From Cardinalis cardinalis (lineage: Eukaryota > Chordata > Aves > Passeriformes > Cardinalidae): a DNA stretch of 64,000 nucleotides. The translations under genes and the position numbers were made by a program. Under the pieces are notes generated by a model. It worked only from the letters and a program-made list of their open reading frames with translations. It was not told the DNA's origin and searched no databases. The DNA lies in NCBI GenBank assembly GCA_014549065.1, contig JACDOX010000034.1, forward strand, positions 4,721,065 to 4,785,064. Reading direction: 5' to 3'. Shown one piece after another: positions 50,134 to 63,768 of the stretch. Position 1 is the stretch's first letter; each line of letters opens with the position of its first letter.

Positions 50134-53100
50134 CTTGATACAAACAAACAAATTATTACTTTATCATATTTCTATCCATCAACTGTACATTTTTAAATAT
50201 GTTCCTTACCAGAAGTATACAACATCAATAAATGATGACAAGCCTGACAAATGCTGTTAGCACTATCTGAATGTGTCCAACACTTTCCATTTTAAAACTN
50301 CTCTCTTGTTTATTTATAAACAGAATTTTCTGATTGGGTTGTTGGGCAACTGCTTCAAGCTACATTAATATGGAAAATGTCAGCCAACAGTTTGGTAATT
50401 TACAGAAACGGAACATGGAGGGTTTTTTTAAAAAAAAAAAGAAAAAAAGAACAGGAAAATGGGCTTTATTTTTTCCATAAAGTTGGCTTATACAGAGTGT
50501 AATTATATTGATGCTGTCAGGTATTCCCTTACTTCAAAGAGTAAGAAGGCTTTCTAGTATCCATAGGGCCCAAATCTACCAATGATGTGTAATGTCAGAA
50601 TTGTGGTGTGTTAAACAATTGGTATTTGCTGCCTAACAAAAAAAAATCTTTAGAGTAGCTAGTGTAGTTGGGCCCTCTGACCAGCTCTTAGTTGAAGATA
50701 TATGTTTCACATATGTACAGAAATTCAATAACCTCTTTCCTTCATTTCTACCTATTTCTTCAGCTTAAGATTTTTCTTCTGAGCCTTCTCTTCCTGCACC
50801 TAAAATTGTCCCATTTCTTTTTACTGGATCTGTTTCAAGTGGGTAAATAATCTAATAAGACCTTTTTTATTTTGTATTTATCACAACACTTATAATCTTA
50901 GGGCAATGGAAAATGGAAACTTTCAAACCCTTCCTTAAGATTATTGTTATTTTTCAGGAGATTTTATACAAGACTACAAAAAACATTGGCTCAATTGCAG
51001 TGACCTAAGGAGAGCTTAGAATGGAATTTATTATTTCTGATGAGATGGCTGACAGCAAAAAGGGAGAACAAATTTACATATTTATTTACTGAACTTAGAA
51101 AACTACATGCTGTTTTCTTTTGAACGGCAGATATTCTCCCGATCTCAAATCTTTTTTTGTTATTGTGGACCAGACTGACTGATACCTGGCTCCCAAAAAT
51201 GTGGTTTGTTGGTTTTTTGGACACACACAACTTTCTTTATATTTATTTGAGTGCTTAGACCATTCAAATTTATAAAAATTTCTTGGACCATTTATATTTA
51301 AAAAAGTTTAAATATTCCAACTTTTCTACAGACCATTTTTGATTTGTCATATTAAAGTTTATATCCCAAGACTCAACTTCATCAAACATAGCAATTTTAA
51401 ACACCAATAGGGAAATATATCCTGTAAAAAGAGCAGCATGCCATTTACACACCTAATATACAAACATCCCTGTGTCTGTTGGCTAATGAGTTCTCCAAAA
51501 TCTTTGCTTTAACATTCAATAATTAAACCCTACTAGAAGCAAAACAGCTCTACTGCAGCATGGAATACACTTATTAGGTGTTTCAGGACTTTTGCTTTCT
51601 CCAAGAGGAGTTAATATGTCTCCATTGCTTAATTTTTTTTTTACACCTTTTAAAAGACAGACATTATGAATCCTAGAATCTTGTAAAATTCAGATATTCA
51701 CTTGGGTCTGAAGCTCTATATATCTTGCATACTTAATACAGTATTCATTTCTTCCTTTAAGAGGCACTGTCAATTAATTCTAGGCATTCTCTTTCTGAGG
51801 AAGGGTAAATTCTAAAGATGACACAAGATTTTTAGCTTCAGCATTTACAAATAAATTTAGAAACACAGAAAGGTATCTACTACTTCATATGAGTTAGTTA
51901 TTACCCATCCCAAAATATCCAATTAAAGGGATTCTAAGAAATTTTTAGAGCCTTACAGCTCAAAACTGGTGACTTCTTAAGAACCTTCACTGTTCAGAAC
52001 CATCTCAAAATGTTCTTCTGTTTTATCTGTACTAGCTGTCTTGCGACCTACCCATAGGTCATAGTGGACTCAACTTTTAAACCTTTCAGATGCTGGGGTC
52101 ACTTATTTTAATTTTTTTTCCTTGAGGAATTTGTAATTTCAAACTTACAGAAATACAATTAACCTTAAGATTCTTAGCTTTCTCTCAAACTGGTTACTAG
52201 GGGAAAACAAACTGTAAAAGAATATGAACATATAATTTCCTTAGGAAAAGAGGTTAAGAAAATGAAAGCCAGAAAAAGAACACACTGTCATTATTAAAGG
52301 ATCGTGAGTTTTTACATTATACAAACAAAAATGGAGTGGCAGCACTCTAAGAAATGGTAAGTGGTTTGTGCAATGTGTTGCACAAGATGCAGCTTGAAAA
52401 AAGTTGAAAAATAAGGAAAGAAATGATTAAGGCAGTGAGATGCTGTCCTTAATCAAGCTTATGAGAGAAATGAGACAAATAAGCAGCAAACCTGAGATAG
52501 GGTTCAAAAACATCTACGTTTTTTGCATAAATGAAACTTAGATTTAACTGGTAGACTTCTTGTTTGTTTCTTTGGTTTTGTTGCTGCAATCTTCCTATGA
52601 ATGTGGACTAGAAAATAACATGAGTCTTAAGCTCTATGAGTTATAAAATATTGTTTCAACTGACCAGTTTATCATCTGAAAATGTGTTAATCAGAGCCGA
52701 GATATGTAAACAAGTTGAGTATCAAAGTCACACTGAAGAACACACTGAAGCCCAAAAGTAGGGAGANCCCTTTCAGGCAGAATTTATCTCTGTTCTGAAC
52801 ATCTGCACAATTTATATCATGCAGAAAATAACTGAAATGCAGAAAGGAATAACAAAAGCAGCAACAACAAAAATAACCCCCTGAGCTGAAATTAAAGAAA
52901 TGAGAGGTTAGGAAAGAGATAATAAGGAACTAGTAGGAAATTCAGCAGATAAATAAAGCATATATGAAGGAACATTCTGTTATAAGTCAAGGCATCTTAG
53001 AAACTGTGCTTGGGTAGAATGAAAAGTATGCAAATAAAATTTTATGTGATATAAAATGAAATTTCAGGTCAAATTTTTACCAGAACACTTTTGATTCACA

Positions 53101-53541
53101 TAGAGAATGAGAAATATAAAGGAATGATAGCTGGAAAGAAGATCCTTGGGTGAACACATAAACTAGCACATCCTTGAATGTCAAAAGGAGAAAAATATGG
53201 ATAAAAAATCACCTAGACAGAATAATTCTGAGAACAGCAAATGATTTGATAACCATGGCAATCTGAGTTGGGCTATAACTGACTGGAGATTGGGTTAGTC
53301 TTGACTATTCCCAGAATTTGACTGAGGGGAAAAGGTTTGTGTCATCTCCTCTGCTGTCTTACCAACTGGACACAAACAACTCAATGAAATTGCACAATGT
53401 TTCACTGGAAAAGTTCACAGAAGTGTTCTCTTTGCCACTAGAGAAATGCCCTACAATTTCTTAAAGGTAACTATCTGCTCTTTATTGAATACAGTAAGAA
53501 ATTTACTTCCTTTGATCATCAGAATAAACAGGAATGCTTAC
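50134..53541 (-). other. CEP126: CEP126 intron 4
   Basis: This intron of 3.4 kb is AT-rich with A/T homopolymer runs near 50,427-50,455. No repeat family, RNA gene or extra exon was recognised. Confidence 0.75.
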
Positions 53542-53662
53542 CTGAAGTTGATTTTGTTTATGTTTTGCAAGCCCCGTCCTGGTGTTAAAACTGATCCTTT
53601 AATTTGTTCAAGAGCTTCTTCTAACTGAAAAGCTGCTTTTGTCTGGACTGGAGGGATCAGAG
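53542..53662 (-). CDS. CEP126: CEP126 exon 4
   Basis: The exon is 121 bases, entered in phase 1 and left in phase 2. It reads ALIPPVQTKAAFQLEEALEQ and ends near LQNINKINF. The PP...LEEALEQI core matches human PVPPLEEALKQIQ. The acceptor is gtgtgtttttag and the donor CAG|GTAAGC, both strong. It lies 1,355 bases from exon 3 and 3,408 bases from exon 5. The segment after LEEALEQ is shorter or more diverged than the human one as I recall it, so bird and mammal may differ in exon content here. Confidence 0.88.
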
Positions 53663-55017
53663 CTAAAAACACACAATGGGGAAAGATTTTTTTTAAATTG
53701 GAATATTTTACCATAAATGGTTTGGTTAAGTTGCTGAAGTTCGGAAGCCTAAATTCAGACAGTTACAATAAACACAGTAGTTTAGCATTATTAGACATGC
53801 AAGAGCACTTTGAGTTCCTCCGAAACAAAATCCCAGTCTATTTAAGTGTTTACAGTCACACGTGTATTCAACAGTTTTGCTATATGCTTTTAAACTGCAC
53901 TATTGAAAAAATACAAGGTTAAAAAAAATCAAACTTTGTTTTTACATCACGATTATTCCACTCATGCACTAAGCCAAAGTTATGGCTTGCAGATATTTTA
54001 CAGAGGCCAAATTGTAACTTAATAATTGAACCAGTGGGGAAAGAAAAAGTCCAGACAGGCACAATGTATTGCCACTTTCAAGTGAGTAGAAGTAGGATAG
54101 AGAGTACCAGAGGCAGAATTTCTATAGAGGAAAACCAAGAGAAAAAACTTGATTCCTGCTATTGCTACACAGTCTGGGCTGTCAGTAGAGCTATGAAGAA
54201 GCCTTGAACCAGTACTGTTCTATTTTGTTATTTTAATCTGACATTTGATCTTGAAGTCAGAGACATTACCTCACAGCTGGCACAACTGCAGTTGGGAGAG
54301 TAAATCTGTTAAAGAATACCTAAGTAATAGACCATATCTTAAGCATTTGAACACTGGAAAGTTGACGGGAAATCAGACTTGGCCAATGCTGCTACAAACT
54401 CGTGCCAATCTGCACTGATTCCAAGAAAGCAGCAACTGAGCTGAACTGATCATTGCTTCCCAGCAAGAGAATAGCTTAGAAAGTGGACTAATTCAGAAAA
54501 AAAAAGCTACATACCATATTAATATATGCTGGAACTGCATTTACTTAATGACAAACAAAATGCACATTTTGGAATATTTTATATCCAAAGGTCCAAAGAG
54601 GGGATCATTACACTATCCTAGTAACTGGCCTTGTAACACCTCTCACCCAGCTGTGGAAGCACAGTACTGCAACCAATGAGAGCACTGCAGTCAAAAAAGT
54701 GGGGAAAACCCAGGAAGCCAAATACCTCAAAGAGGTCATGTACTTAGTGTGACTGGAATACAGTGAAATATCTTAAAATAGAGTTTTTAGGTAAAAAAAA
54801 GTTTTTATTTCCCCTACCCAATTGTTCTATCTATCAGATCTGAACTTCTTGTCAGTTGTTTTGCTTTTGTGAATTCAATTACTTTGAATGAAGTTAATTG
54901 TTCTGTTTACCAACAGAAAAAACTAATGGCCTCCAGAGGTCCCTTCCAACCTTAACTATTCACTGATACTGTGAATATAAAAACACTAGTATTGCGAGTA
55001 ACAGTTAACTGACAAAC
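53663..55017 (-). other. CEP126: CEP126 intron 3
   Basis: This intron of 1,355 bases has the donor GTTTGT and acceptor gtttttag. It contains the last 55 bases or so of a plus-strand CR1 at about 54,920-54,978, right next to the exon 3 donor. Nothing else was recognised. Confidence 0.8.
54920..54978 (+). mobile_element. CR1 LINE 3' end, very short
   Basis: The stretch from tggcctccagaggtcccttc to the ctgatactgtgaat end matches the last 55 bases of CR1. It is 40 bases from the exon 3 donor. Confidence 0.75.
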
Positions 55018-55163
55018 CTGTTTGTTGCTGCTGAGAAAAGGACTGATGAGCATGTTGGAACTTAGCAGTTGCCTCCTGAAATTTAATTTTCCTTTCCTGC
55101 AGAACTTGTTCTCTAAATCTTTGTTCTTTTGCTTCTTCTTCCTTCTGTCTTTGTTCAAAGGCT
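55018..55163 (-). CDS. CEP126: CEP126 exon 3, coiled coil
   Basis: The exon is 146 bases. The first base completes an Arg codon, and it then reads AFEQRQKEEEAKEQRFREQV and continues through an ERKIKFQEATAKFQHAH stretch to a Gln-rich end. The acceptor is ttaaatacag and the donor CAG|GTTTGT; it ends in phase 1. Human CEP126 has AFEEKRKEQEEKEHQIREQ at the same place, so the alignment is ungapped here. The Glu/Lys/Arg/Gln composition with no proline fits a continuous coiled-coil helix carried over from exon 2. In the family the N-terminal region is the part linked to centrosome localisation and microtubule binding; that is family knowledge, not seen here. Confidence 0.92.
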
Positions 55164-55984
55164 CTGTATTTAAAAAGCAAAAGCAGATAATTCCTATATT
55201 TATGAATTACATTTACTGAAATACTAGTAACTTACTTGCTTACCAACTTGCCATTTTAGTACAAAAGCTTGTTTGTTCACAAATTAAATGCTATTAACTT
55301 CAGCACAGCTCTATTTTTAGAGTTCATTGGAAGGTAAACAGGACAGTGGGTGATGAAGAGTCACAACATGTTTTAATTTCTTAGCCTCAATCAGGGATTT
55401 GATTCTTTCTTATATGTGAATTAACATGCAGACTCAACCAGTTCTTGTCACCAATGTGACTTTTAAAACAGCCTTTACAGTACAACATAAGTGTATCATA
55501 GGGAGCGGATCAGTAGAAAGGTTAACTGCAAATGCTCTGTGTGTGCTTTTCATAAGCTGTTGGGGAAATAAAAAACAGTTTAAAAGATGTTATTTTGAAA
55601 TAACACAAAGGAACTACAGCTTTTATCTATAAACATGCAAGAGAAAGTATCAAGTTGTAGTTGTTAAGAAGCTTCCTGAAAGACAATCAGTTTAGCAGCA
55701 CAAAATGAGATAAAACAGTAACACAAAACTATACTTGACAGAATCTTTTATTATTAAAATTACATTAAATGGGTCCTCTCACTGGTTGGAAAGCAAAGCA
55801 AACTCTAGTCAAAAACAACCATCATCAGAAAAGTTTCCTTCAGTAGGCAAGAGCTTCATGAAGCTATGTAGAATCTTTTCTTCTGCTGACAGAATCAACT
55901 TATGCTGACAAATTAGCTCCCTGAGTGAAATATACCCAGAAATTTATTGGCACAGTGCCTATGTAGGCAAGTCATATTTAATGG

Positions 55985-56105
55985 TTTTAAACTAAAAGAG
56001 GGTAAATTCAGACTGGATATAAGGAAGAAATTTTTTTACAGTGAGGGTGGTGAACCACTGGAGCAGGTAACCCAGAGAGGTTGTAGATGCCCCATCCCTG
56101 GAAAC
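55985..56105 (+). mobile_element. CR1 LINE 3' fragment
   Basis: It reads ttcagactggatataaggaa, then gtgagggtggtgaaccactg, a CR1 3' UTR block, truncated at both ends. Confidence 0.85.
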
Positions 56106-59100
56106 ATTCTATTCTAAAACAGTAATACTGTAAAAAAATTGGTCTTCACATGAAACTTCCAAAGCCTGCCATGCAAAGATCACTACAGCTGAGGGCTTCC
56201 CATCTGTGTATTAGAAATGTGATTTAACAGGTCACTAGTACACTAAGTAGGGTCCCCCTCTAGCCAGAGTTAGTGCAAAGTTTAGCCAAGTTCTTTGCTT
56301 CCCATGACTCCAATCATTAGCAGTTGCTTCATAGCTCTTCTTGCTTAATGGAGCAATGCTGCTACTTCACAGAGCTCCTCCTTAACTCAAGCTATTTTAA
56401 TTATTATTCCCTTTGCTTTTCAGGGAAAAAGTTCGAACTGAAATATTCAACTGGACCCTCTCTAGTATTCCTTCAATGTGATGACTGATCTCCTGGGAAA
56501 ACAAACACAAAAATGATTTGAAATAGGTACTTTTTATTTTAGAAAGCTTAAAGGCTTTAATTGCACAATAGTAAAAAAAATAGAGAAACTGCCAACTAAT
56601 TCCCAAGTACACACTTATACAGGAATATTCACTTTAATCCACTTGGAAGCCAAACCACAGAAGAGAGAGAAACAAAGAACTTTCACTGTTTTGAAAATTC
56701 ATATATACATAGCTGTCAAAAAATGCTAGAACTAAAAAGTAGAACTAGAGTTCATTTTCCACATTCAGTATTCCTGAATTTCACTCACCGTAAAATCTAA
56801 TACAGAAATACACAATTTTATCTTGACTAAATGAAATTCACAGGAGAGGAAACAGACTTGCTTATCCTCATAAGTACTTTAAACATATTCTTCCTGAGGC
56901 CCTTTAATATCTCTAGAAGCTGATCAAGGCCTTTAGATGAACTGTAGTTGTTAAATTCAGACATGTGCGAAATTCTACAATTTTATACCTGGAGTAATTC
57001 CAGCGTATAACTCCAAAAAGGAAAAAAGTCAATTCTGACAGCATATTATTTTTTCAGATTATTTTGAATATGGCTTAGCTACACTCTTCCACATTCCTAA
57101 TAATGAGTATTAAAAAAGAACTGTTGTTCCATATACTTGGGAATGAGACAGTCCAAATGCTGATGCAAGAAGTCTTTTTCAGCACAGCTCATCATGATCA
57201 ATATCTGGTTTGGATTAAGACAAGAAGGAGAAAAAAGGATCTTACTTCAAAATAAGAAAATACATTAAAGTTATTTGGGGAACCCTTATTAGCTTCTTGA
57301 CCTTGCAGAATGTAAATTGTAACACCCACGATCATTCTGTAAAATAAATAATTTTAAAAATGCACATTTACATCTTACAGAAAAAAATTCAAAGGAAATG
57401 TTTGTTCATGCACTCTCCTTAAGTCACCAGCTTAGGTTCATATGACAGATGTAACACTGGCAAAAGAGTATGGCTTTAAGATGGATAGCTAGCAGAAGAA
57501 TTTCCTGACCGGTGTTTTTTTAACCCAATTTTTCTGTCTACTATAAACAACCCAGTGGTGCAGCAATTTTTGAAATGGCTGCCAAAATATTTATGGAGAA
57601 TTTGGAATACAAAACTTAAAATACTTAGCTGTCTCACATATACAGACATTATGTGGAAGGCATTTTTATGTTAAAAACAGTATGACTAGGTGGTAGAACT
57701 ATTTCCTGGATAATTTTATTAAATTCTCTTCACAGTGAAGTGATGGATGCTACATTCCCAGGTGGACTAAATGCTTACTACTGCATTGGATGAAAATGAT
57801 AATTAAAAAGGAATATATACAGTGTGTATGGAGTGCTATGAAATGAACGTTTTGATACTGAATTGATATTACTCTTCCATTGCCACATCATGTTGCAAAC
57901 CAGTGGACAGTAATTTTAAAATTGAGGCAGGGAGATATTTGTATGGTCAATGACAACAGTAGGATGAAGAAAGGGTAGAATGCAGTGTCACATTCAAAAT
58001 TCCCTTCATGGGCAAACAGGAAGCAATCTTATATCCTTAAAAAGATCTGTGGACATTGCCCAAAAATCAACTTTTTTAATCTAAGACACTTCCCAAGACC
58101 AGGAACACATATTAAATCTATTCCTTCATCTCCTTTGATTATCGTATGCTGAATACAAAAAGACAGCCTGTAATTGCTGCAAGAGCTTCAGAAGGACCAA
58201 CCCTTACAATACTATATGGGCTCACAGGTATCATGCAATATGCCCCAAAGATCCACAGGTGGGCTGCCTGCACTATGTACCAGTTGTCACATTCCAAGTC
58301 TTGTTCCTAGGCAACACCTAAGCACACCGTATATAGTCAAGCATGTGTTTTTCTTAGCATAATTCAAATCTTAAGAGTCCAATTATCATTAATCCAGAAT
58401 TGTTACTGAAAAATAATAATACTGTTAGAATACTTCTATACAGAAAAAGGCTCAGTAATAGTGATATACCAGTTAAAACTGTTATTCACACATTGAGTTT
58501 CTATCCTCTTTCCTGAGGCTCATTCTTGCATTGCTGTTTTGCATCCCAAGACTTGTAGTATGATTCTGGTTGTGCTGGAGTGTTAAGGTGAACTGGCAGC
58601 ATCTGGAGTTCCTTCACCACGAACAACAGAATTTTCATGTAAATGCTTTCTTCTCCCTCACCTTAGGATCCACTTGGAATAATTTTCGTATTTGCTAATT
58701 CACTTTTATACCTCTGCTCTATCACCATCAATCTGTAGCTCCACAGTACCTCCAAATATTCCATACATGGTGCCTTCTACGTATATTACATACTATTATT
58801 TTCTTCTCTTCATTACCTCTAAAGCCAGGTTTGTCAGATCTAGTTGTGCACTTTAGCTGACTATTGGTGAGTACAGCCATAGGGCCTCCAGTGCCAAGCC
58901 TGTGTGCCATCTCTTACCATTCCCTGTCTGTACTCTTCCATGCCACATCCTGCACCTCCAGTTTTCAAAGACTCTGCTACCATACCAGGCCTGCATTTCT
59001 TTATACTATTTCATGATTTTAGAGTCATAAATATCTCATTCTCTGCATAGAATAACTGCTTCTTACTGCTATCTATATAAAACTACAATAAAAAGATAAA

Positions 59101-60667
59101 GGCAAAATTAGCCACAGACACCTGGTCTTTTAGAGAAATTGCTGTTACAGCTAAACCAAGCAAAACAAAGCTGCTGCCAGGTCAAGAAAAGTTCAGAGAG
59201 CAAGTTTGGTAAGCATCTGTTCCAAGGCCTTGCAAATTCAGCACAATCCTGTGGCCCATTATCAGAAATGGCAATACTGCATTTCAAGNCCACATCACAG
59301 TGGTTACAGTGATCACACACTTTTCACAGTTCCATTCTGATACAGAAAGAAATACAAAATTCTTACCACTCTGCACTCTCTGTTTACCAAATGCTGACAT
59401 TGTTCTTATATTTCTGGCCATAATCTGTTTTTCATTCTCTATCAACAAAACTGGAGAATGATTTAAAGAGCTTTTATGAAATAATCAATGTTAATCAGCC
59501 AGTAGGTGGAGCACAAAGCTTGTGCATATGTTGAAAACAAAGTATTATGGAGAGAACAATAGATTGGGAATAGATTGGAAACAGATATAGATTTCCTTCC
59601 CCAGTTTCAACAGATGGATTAGCTTTTTCAAGGTAATTCAAAATGCTGAACCAAGATAACCAACTGTAAGGTTTATTTTAAAATGCACATAGACAATTGC
59701 ATTTCCAGAATGAACCAGCTACCTACAGACAGTAACATCACAGTAAAATGGGAAGCACATTTTGCACTGAGCAGTAACAGCACGAAGTCTATAGTCCCCA
59801 GCAAAACCGACAGCTGGTATTTAGAAAGCAGTGTGTTATAGAAACATAAAATATGATATCCTGTTCATTTGCATTATGTGCTTAGTCAAAAGCTCTTCTT
59901 TCCAGAATACTGTTATTTAAACAAAATATCTGCCAGCTACTGCCCCAGAGAACACTTGATTCTCAATCTGATCTTGAAATTGCAATTTCANGCATCAGTG
60001 AGACAATAAAGAAATTGCTTTCTTGATACTCAGGCACCTTGTAAAAACTGTAGGCTATCTTTTTTTGCTGTGTTGAAGTACTGATGTTAACACAAAACNA
60101 AGGAGTTTGGTCAGTGCAAGAGATGCAAGGAAACAGACGATATCAGGGGGATTGAAAAAGATCTGAGATTTAAGTTACTGAGACTTTTATTTCCAAAGCT
60201 TTCCTTGATCTTTCTGAGGAAGTGATGCTTTTGTCTTTTACTACTAAACCAATTAACTGTGTATAGCTTGTATAGATGAGTATTTTTAATGCTGAAGGTG
60301 CTGCATTTTAGAAGTATTGACAACAAATGTACAGTAGACTGTCAGGGAAAATTTTATTACAAGTACATATAGAAAAGGCTGAAAACAGAAGACCTCAATC
60401 TGCAAGAACCTTGCATATGCAGATCTCATTAGCTTAAAAAGTGCTTTGGTACAACTTTGTTTAAAGGAGGCCTGCCATTGGTCCCTGAAAAAAANCACAA
60501 ATTAAAACCCACAGAAAAGTTTTCCTCCACAAAGCAACATGAAGAGAATGAACCTAAATGACACAAGACTAGACAGAGCAGAAACTCTTCTGTATCTTCA
60601 CTAGTGCTTCATCCTAAAGGAAATTCACTGCTTTTACTTTTTTACTAGAAAATTTANAAACTTAAGG

Positions 60668-60984
60668 TTGACACAAAATTTGGTTAGGCTTGATCAACTT
60701 CATAAAATTCTGCAAAGAAATGACAGTCCTGTAGATGAGAGAAGAGCTGTAGGTATTATCTATTTGGCCTTTACTAAGGCTGCTGGTACTGTCTCCCCTA
60801 TGTTCATCATAAACGAGATGCTGCTGTACAGGCTGAATGAGCAGAGAGTGAGATGGAACGTAAATGTTCTGAATGGTCAGGCCCCAAGGGCGCTGATCAG
60901 TGACACAAAGTCCTCATGGAGGCCAGGACATAGTGGTGAACCCTAGCAGTCAGTACTGGGCCAAATCCTCTTTAACATCTTCAT
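60668..60984 (+). mobile_element. CR1 LINE, left half of an interrupted copy
   Basis: Reads RRAVGIIYLAFTKAAGTVSP and later SWRPGHSGEP, equivalent to the CR1 RT blocks YLDFSKAFDTVSH and SSWRPVTSGVPQ. It runs to SVLGQILFNIFIK and is then cut by an antisense CR1. Catalytic residues are lost. Confidence 0.85.
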
Positions 60985-61242
60985 TAAACATAGAAACACA
61001 GAATCATTTGGGTTAGAAAAGACCTCTAGGATCATCAACTCCAACAACAAGCNCAGCACGGCCAAGTCCACCACTAAACCACATCTTGAAGTATACCACA
61101 TGCAACCACTCCAATGGGCAGCCTTTCCCAATGCTTGACAATCATCTTCATGAAGGAAATTTTCCTAGTATCCAATCTAAACCTCCCCTCATGCAATTTG
61201 AGGCCATTTTCTCTCATTCTGTAGCACTTGTTACTTGACACA
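60985..61242 (-). mobile_element. CR1 LINE 3' fragment nested in another CR1
   Basis: The plus strand begins catagaaacacagaatcatt, the reverse complement of a CR1 3' terminus, and continues through aacctcccctcatgcaattt in antisense. It is 5' truncated at about 61,242, where the host copy resumes. Confidence 0.85.
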
Positions 61243-61835
61243 AAGGACCAACTTTGCTGCCAAGAAGGTCAGTGGTATCCTGAACTGCACTAGGCAAAGC
61301 CCAACCAGCATGTAGAGGAAAGTGATCCTTCCCCTCTGCCCAGCACTAGGCAGGCCACAGCTGAAGGACTGTGCCCAGCTCTGGGTTTCTCAGTACAAGA
61401 CAGACACGGACAGACTGGAGACAGTTCAATGAAGGGCCACAGAGATGATGAAGGGACTGGAGAATCTCTTTAGGAANGCTGAAAGATTTGGGACTGTTCA
61501 GCCTGGAGAAGAGAAGGCTCAAAGGAATCTTCTTAATGTCTATAAATTCCTGGAAGGAAGGTGCAAAGGGGAGACAGCCAGCTTATCTCCAGTGATGCCT
61601 ACTGACAGCATCAAACTGAAACACAGAAATTTCCTTTGGAGTATCAGGAAACACTTTTTTTTAGGTAAGGATGATAGCACTGACACAGATTGCCCTGAGA
61701 GGTTGCGGACTCTCCATCCTTGGAGAAGCTCAAAAGTGATTCCTGGGCAACCAGCTCTAGGTGGCCCTTCCTGAGTGGAGGTGTTCAACCAGATCAAGAG
61801 GTCCCTTCCAACCTCGACCATTCTATGTTAAGGTG
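61243..61835 (+). mobile_element. CR1 LINE, right half of the interrupted copy
   Basis: It continues the host copy from the family region equivalent to KKANGIL, through cagcctggagaagagaaggc, to aacctcgaccattctatgtt. It ends with a CR1 3' terminus. Confidence 0.88.
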
Positions 61836-63768
61836 AGAGGTAGAAAATGGACTGTCACACTCCACAGTGCACTCATTCCTACTCTCCATATAAAAAATGT
61901 AGAAGATACAAATTTTCTTTTGAAATTATACACTAGCTGTGCCAAGAATAACTCCTGATACATGCCTGTAAGCCTTGGCAGAGAGAATTTTGTGTGCTGC
62001 TGGATGAGTATGTGGAGCTTCAGAACATCATGCTACCTTGAGAAACCACCATCATATCTAACACCTTAACACGTGTAAGAAAGCTGATGGAACTTGGTTC
62101 ATATAGATGTGAGACATGACCTGAGGGCTGATCAATCAATTCCTACCTGCATAACTGTCAGGAAAAAATATTTAGATTCAAGGAACTTTATTTGCAAATT
62201 ACTTTCCTGCACATATGCAGTAACCCTTAATTTTTCCTTATGTATGCCATAGCTTATAACATTGTATGCACTTACTACCTTTCTAACATTAAACAATTCA
62301 CTTCTTCTCAGTTATTAGGAGAAAACTTGTTACCACAGACTTCTATTTGAACTCCTTATTGTGCTAATAATTATGCCATTCTCAATTATCATAAACTGAA
62401 ACATCTTCATTTTATGAACACCATACCTAAATTTTTAAGCGGCTCACCTGAGTAACTTGGATTTATACTGTGTTTCTTAGGCTACAATGAAATACACATG
62501 GAAATGTATTTATGTATCCATGAGTATTACTTAAACACCAGTCTGTCAAAAATATGCAGGCTGTCTGGTACTTGCTTTTACATTAGAGTATAATATTTCA
62601 AGACCAGTAATACAATAAACAGTGTTCATCTGAGATGTGTAGCATTACAGTGGTTCTGTTCCAGAGAAAGAAATTAGGTATTTNAGTTTTCAGCTGAGAC
62701 TCAGTCTATTATCTGTAAAAGTTGTGGGTTGCACTCTGTCTTTAATTATTCACAGGTGATTATATCTCTCTTCCAGTTTTCTTTTTATTTCAAAACGTAA
62801 GTTGATAGCACATACTGTCAGGCTAAAATGGCAATATAAACAATATATACCACCTCTCTTATGAGTTATGAACATATGCAATAAGTAAACATTGTACAAC
62901 AGAAGTCACCAGATAAGGGAACTGTGGGGCACAGACATTAATGAGTTAACAAGAGGCAGAGGAAGCTGGTCTGAGGCTGGGGGCTTGCAAGGAGGAACCC
63001 TTCTGCCTCTGCAGTACACACAGCTGAGNTCCCTGTGTATGTGAGCATCACCTCAGTGTGAGGGAAAAAACCTATAAGCTCATTACACTACTCACAGCAC
63101 TTCACTGAGACATTTCAGTGCATAATTTACTTAATCCATTTGCCACAGAATATTTCATGGCTTTGCACTCTAGTGTATGCAGAAGACAGACTATGCAAAG
63201 CTCTGTCTAAAATGTCAGTACAAAATAAGTTTATTTTAAGTATAATCCTGTGCAAGAAAAATGTTGCCTTGTGTTTATTGGGAAGTGGGAGCACAAAGCC
63301 TTGGCATGAAGGGGAGGCTGTGCAGCTGTTTCACCATGAAGACAGAAAANCACACACTTCAGAAGGCAACAACTGCCTTCTGCTGGCCCATGCTGTGCAG
63401 CTGAGTGCATTTTTCATACCTCCNCTGAAGCTAATAAAACCCAGAACACTAGAAATGCAGATCAGAGCCACGGGATGAAAGTGCTACTTACCTTTAGTTT
63501 ATATGAGATGTGACTACAGTGAGTTTCCAAAAATTAGCAAGTAAATCAGAATATTGCTCTTTTTACGTTATTTGTCCTATAGTAAGAAACTGGATTAGTG
63601 AAACTTTTCAGCTTAGATTCCTCTAGGCCAAAGCAGTGAGCTGTTTATCAAAGTGAACATGAAAACAGTAGAGATATATTGAGCTGTCTCAAGGTTTTGA
63701 CTCTTTTTGCTTTGTTTTTTTTTTTCTTTTTTTTACAATCCTCCATTAAAGGGACCTTAGTTACTTGC

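Larger units (their letters stand above)
55164..63768 (-). other. CEP126: CEP126 intron 2 (GC-AG type)
   Basis: This intron of 8.6 kb begins with GCAAGT and ends ttaaatacag. It holds a short plus-strand CR1 3' fragment at 55,985-56,105 and a nested pair of CR1 copies at 60,668-61,835. The remainder is AT-rich unique-looking sequence. Reading frames in it are short and none resembles a known protein. Confidence 0.8.
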
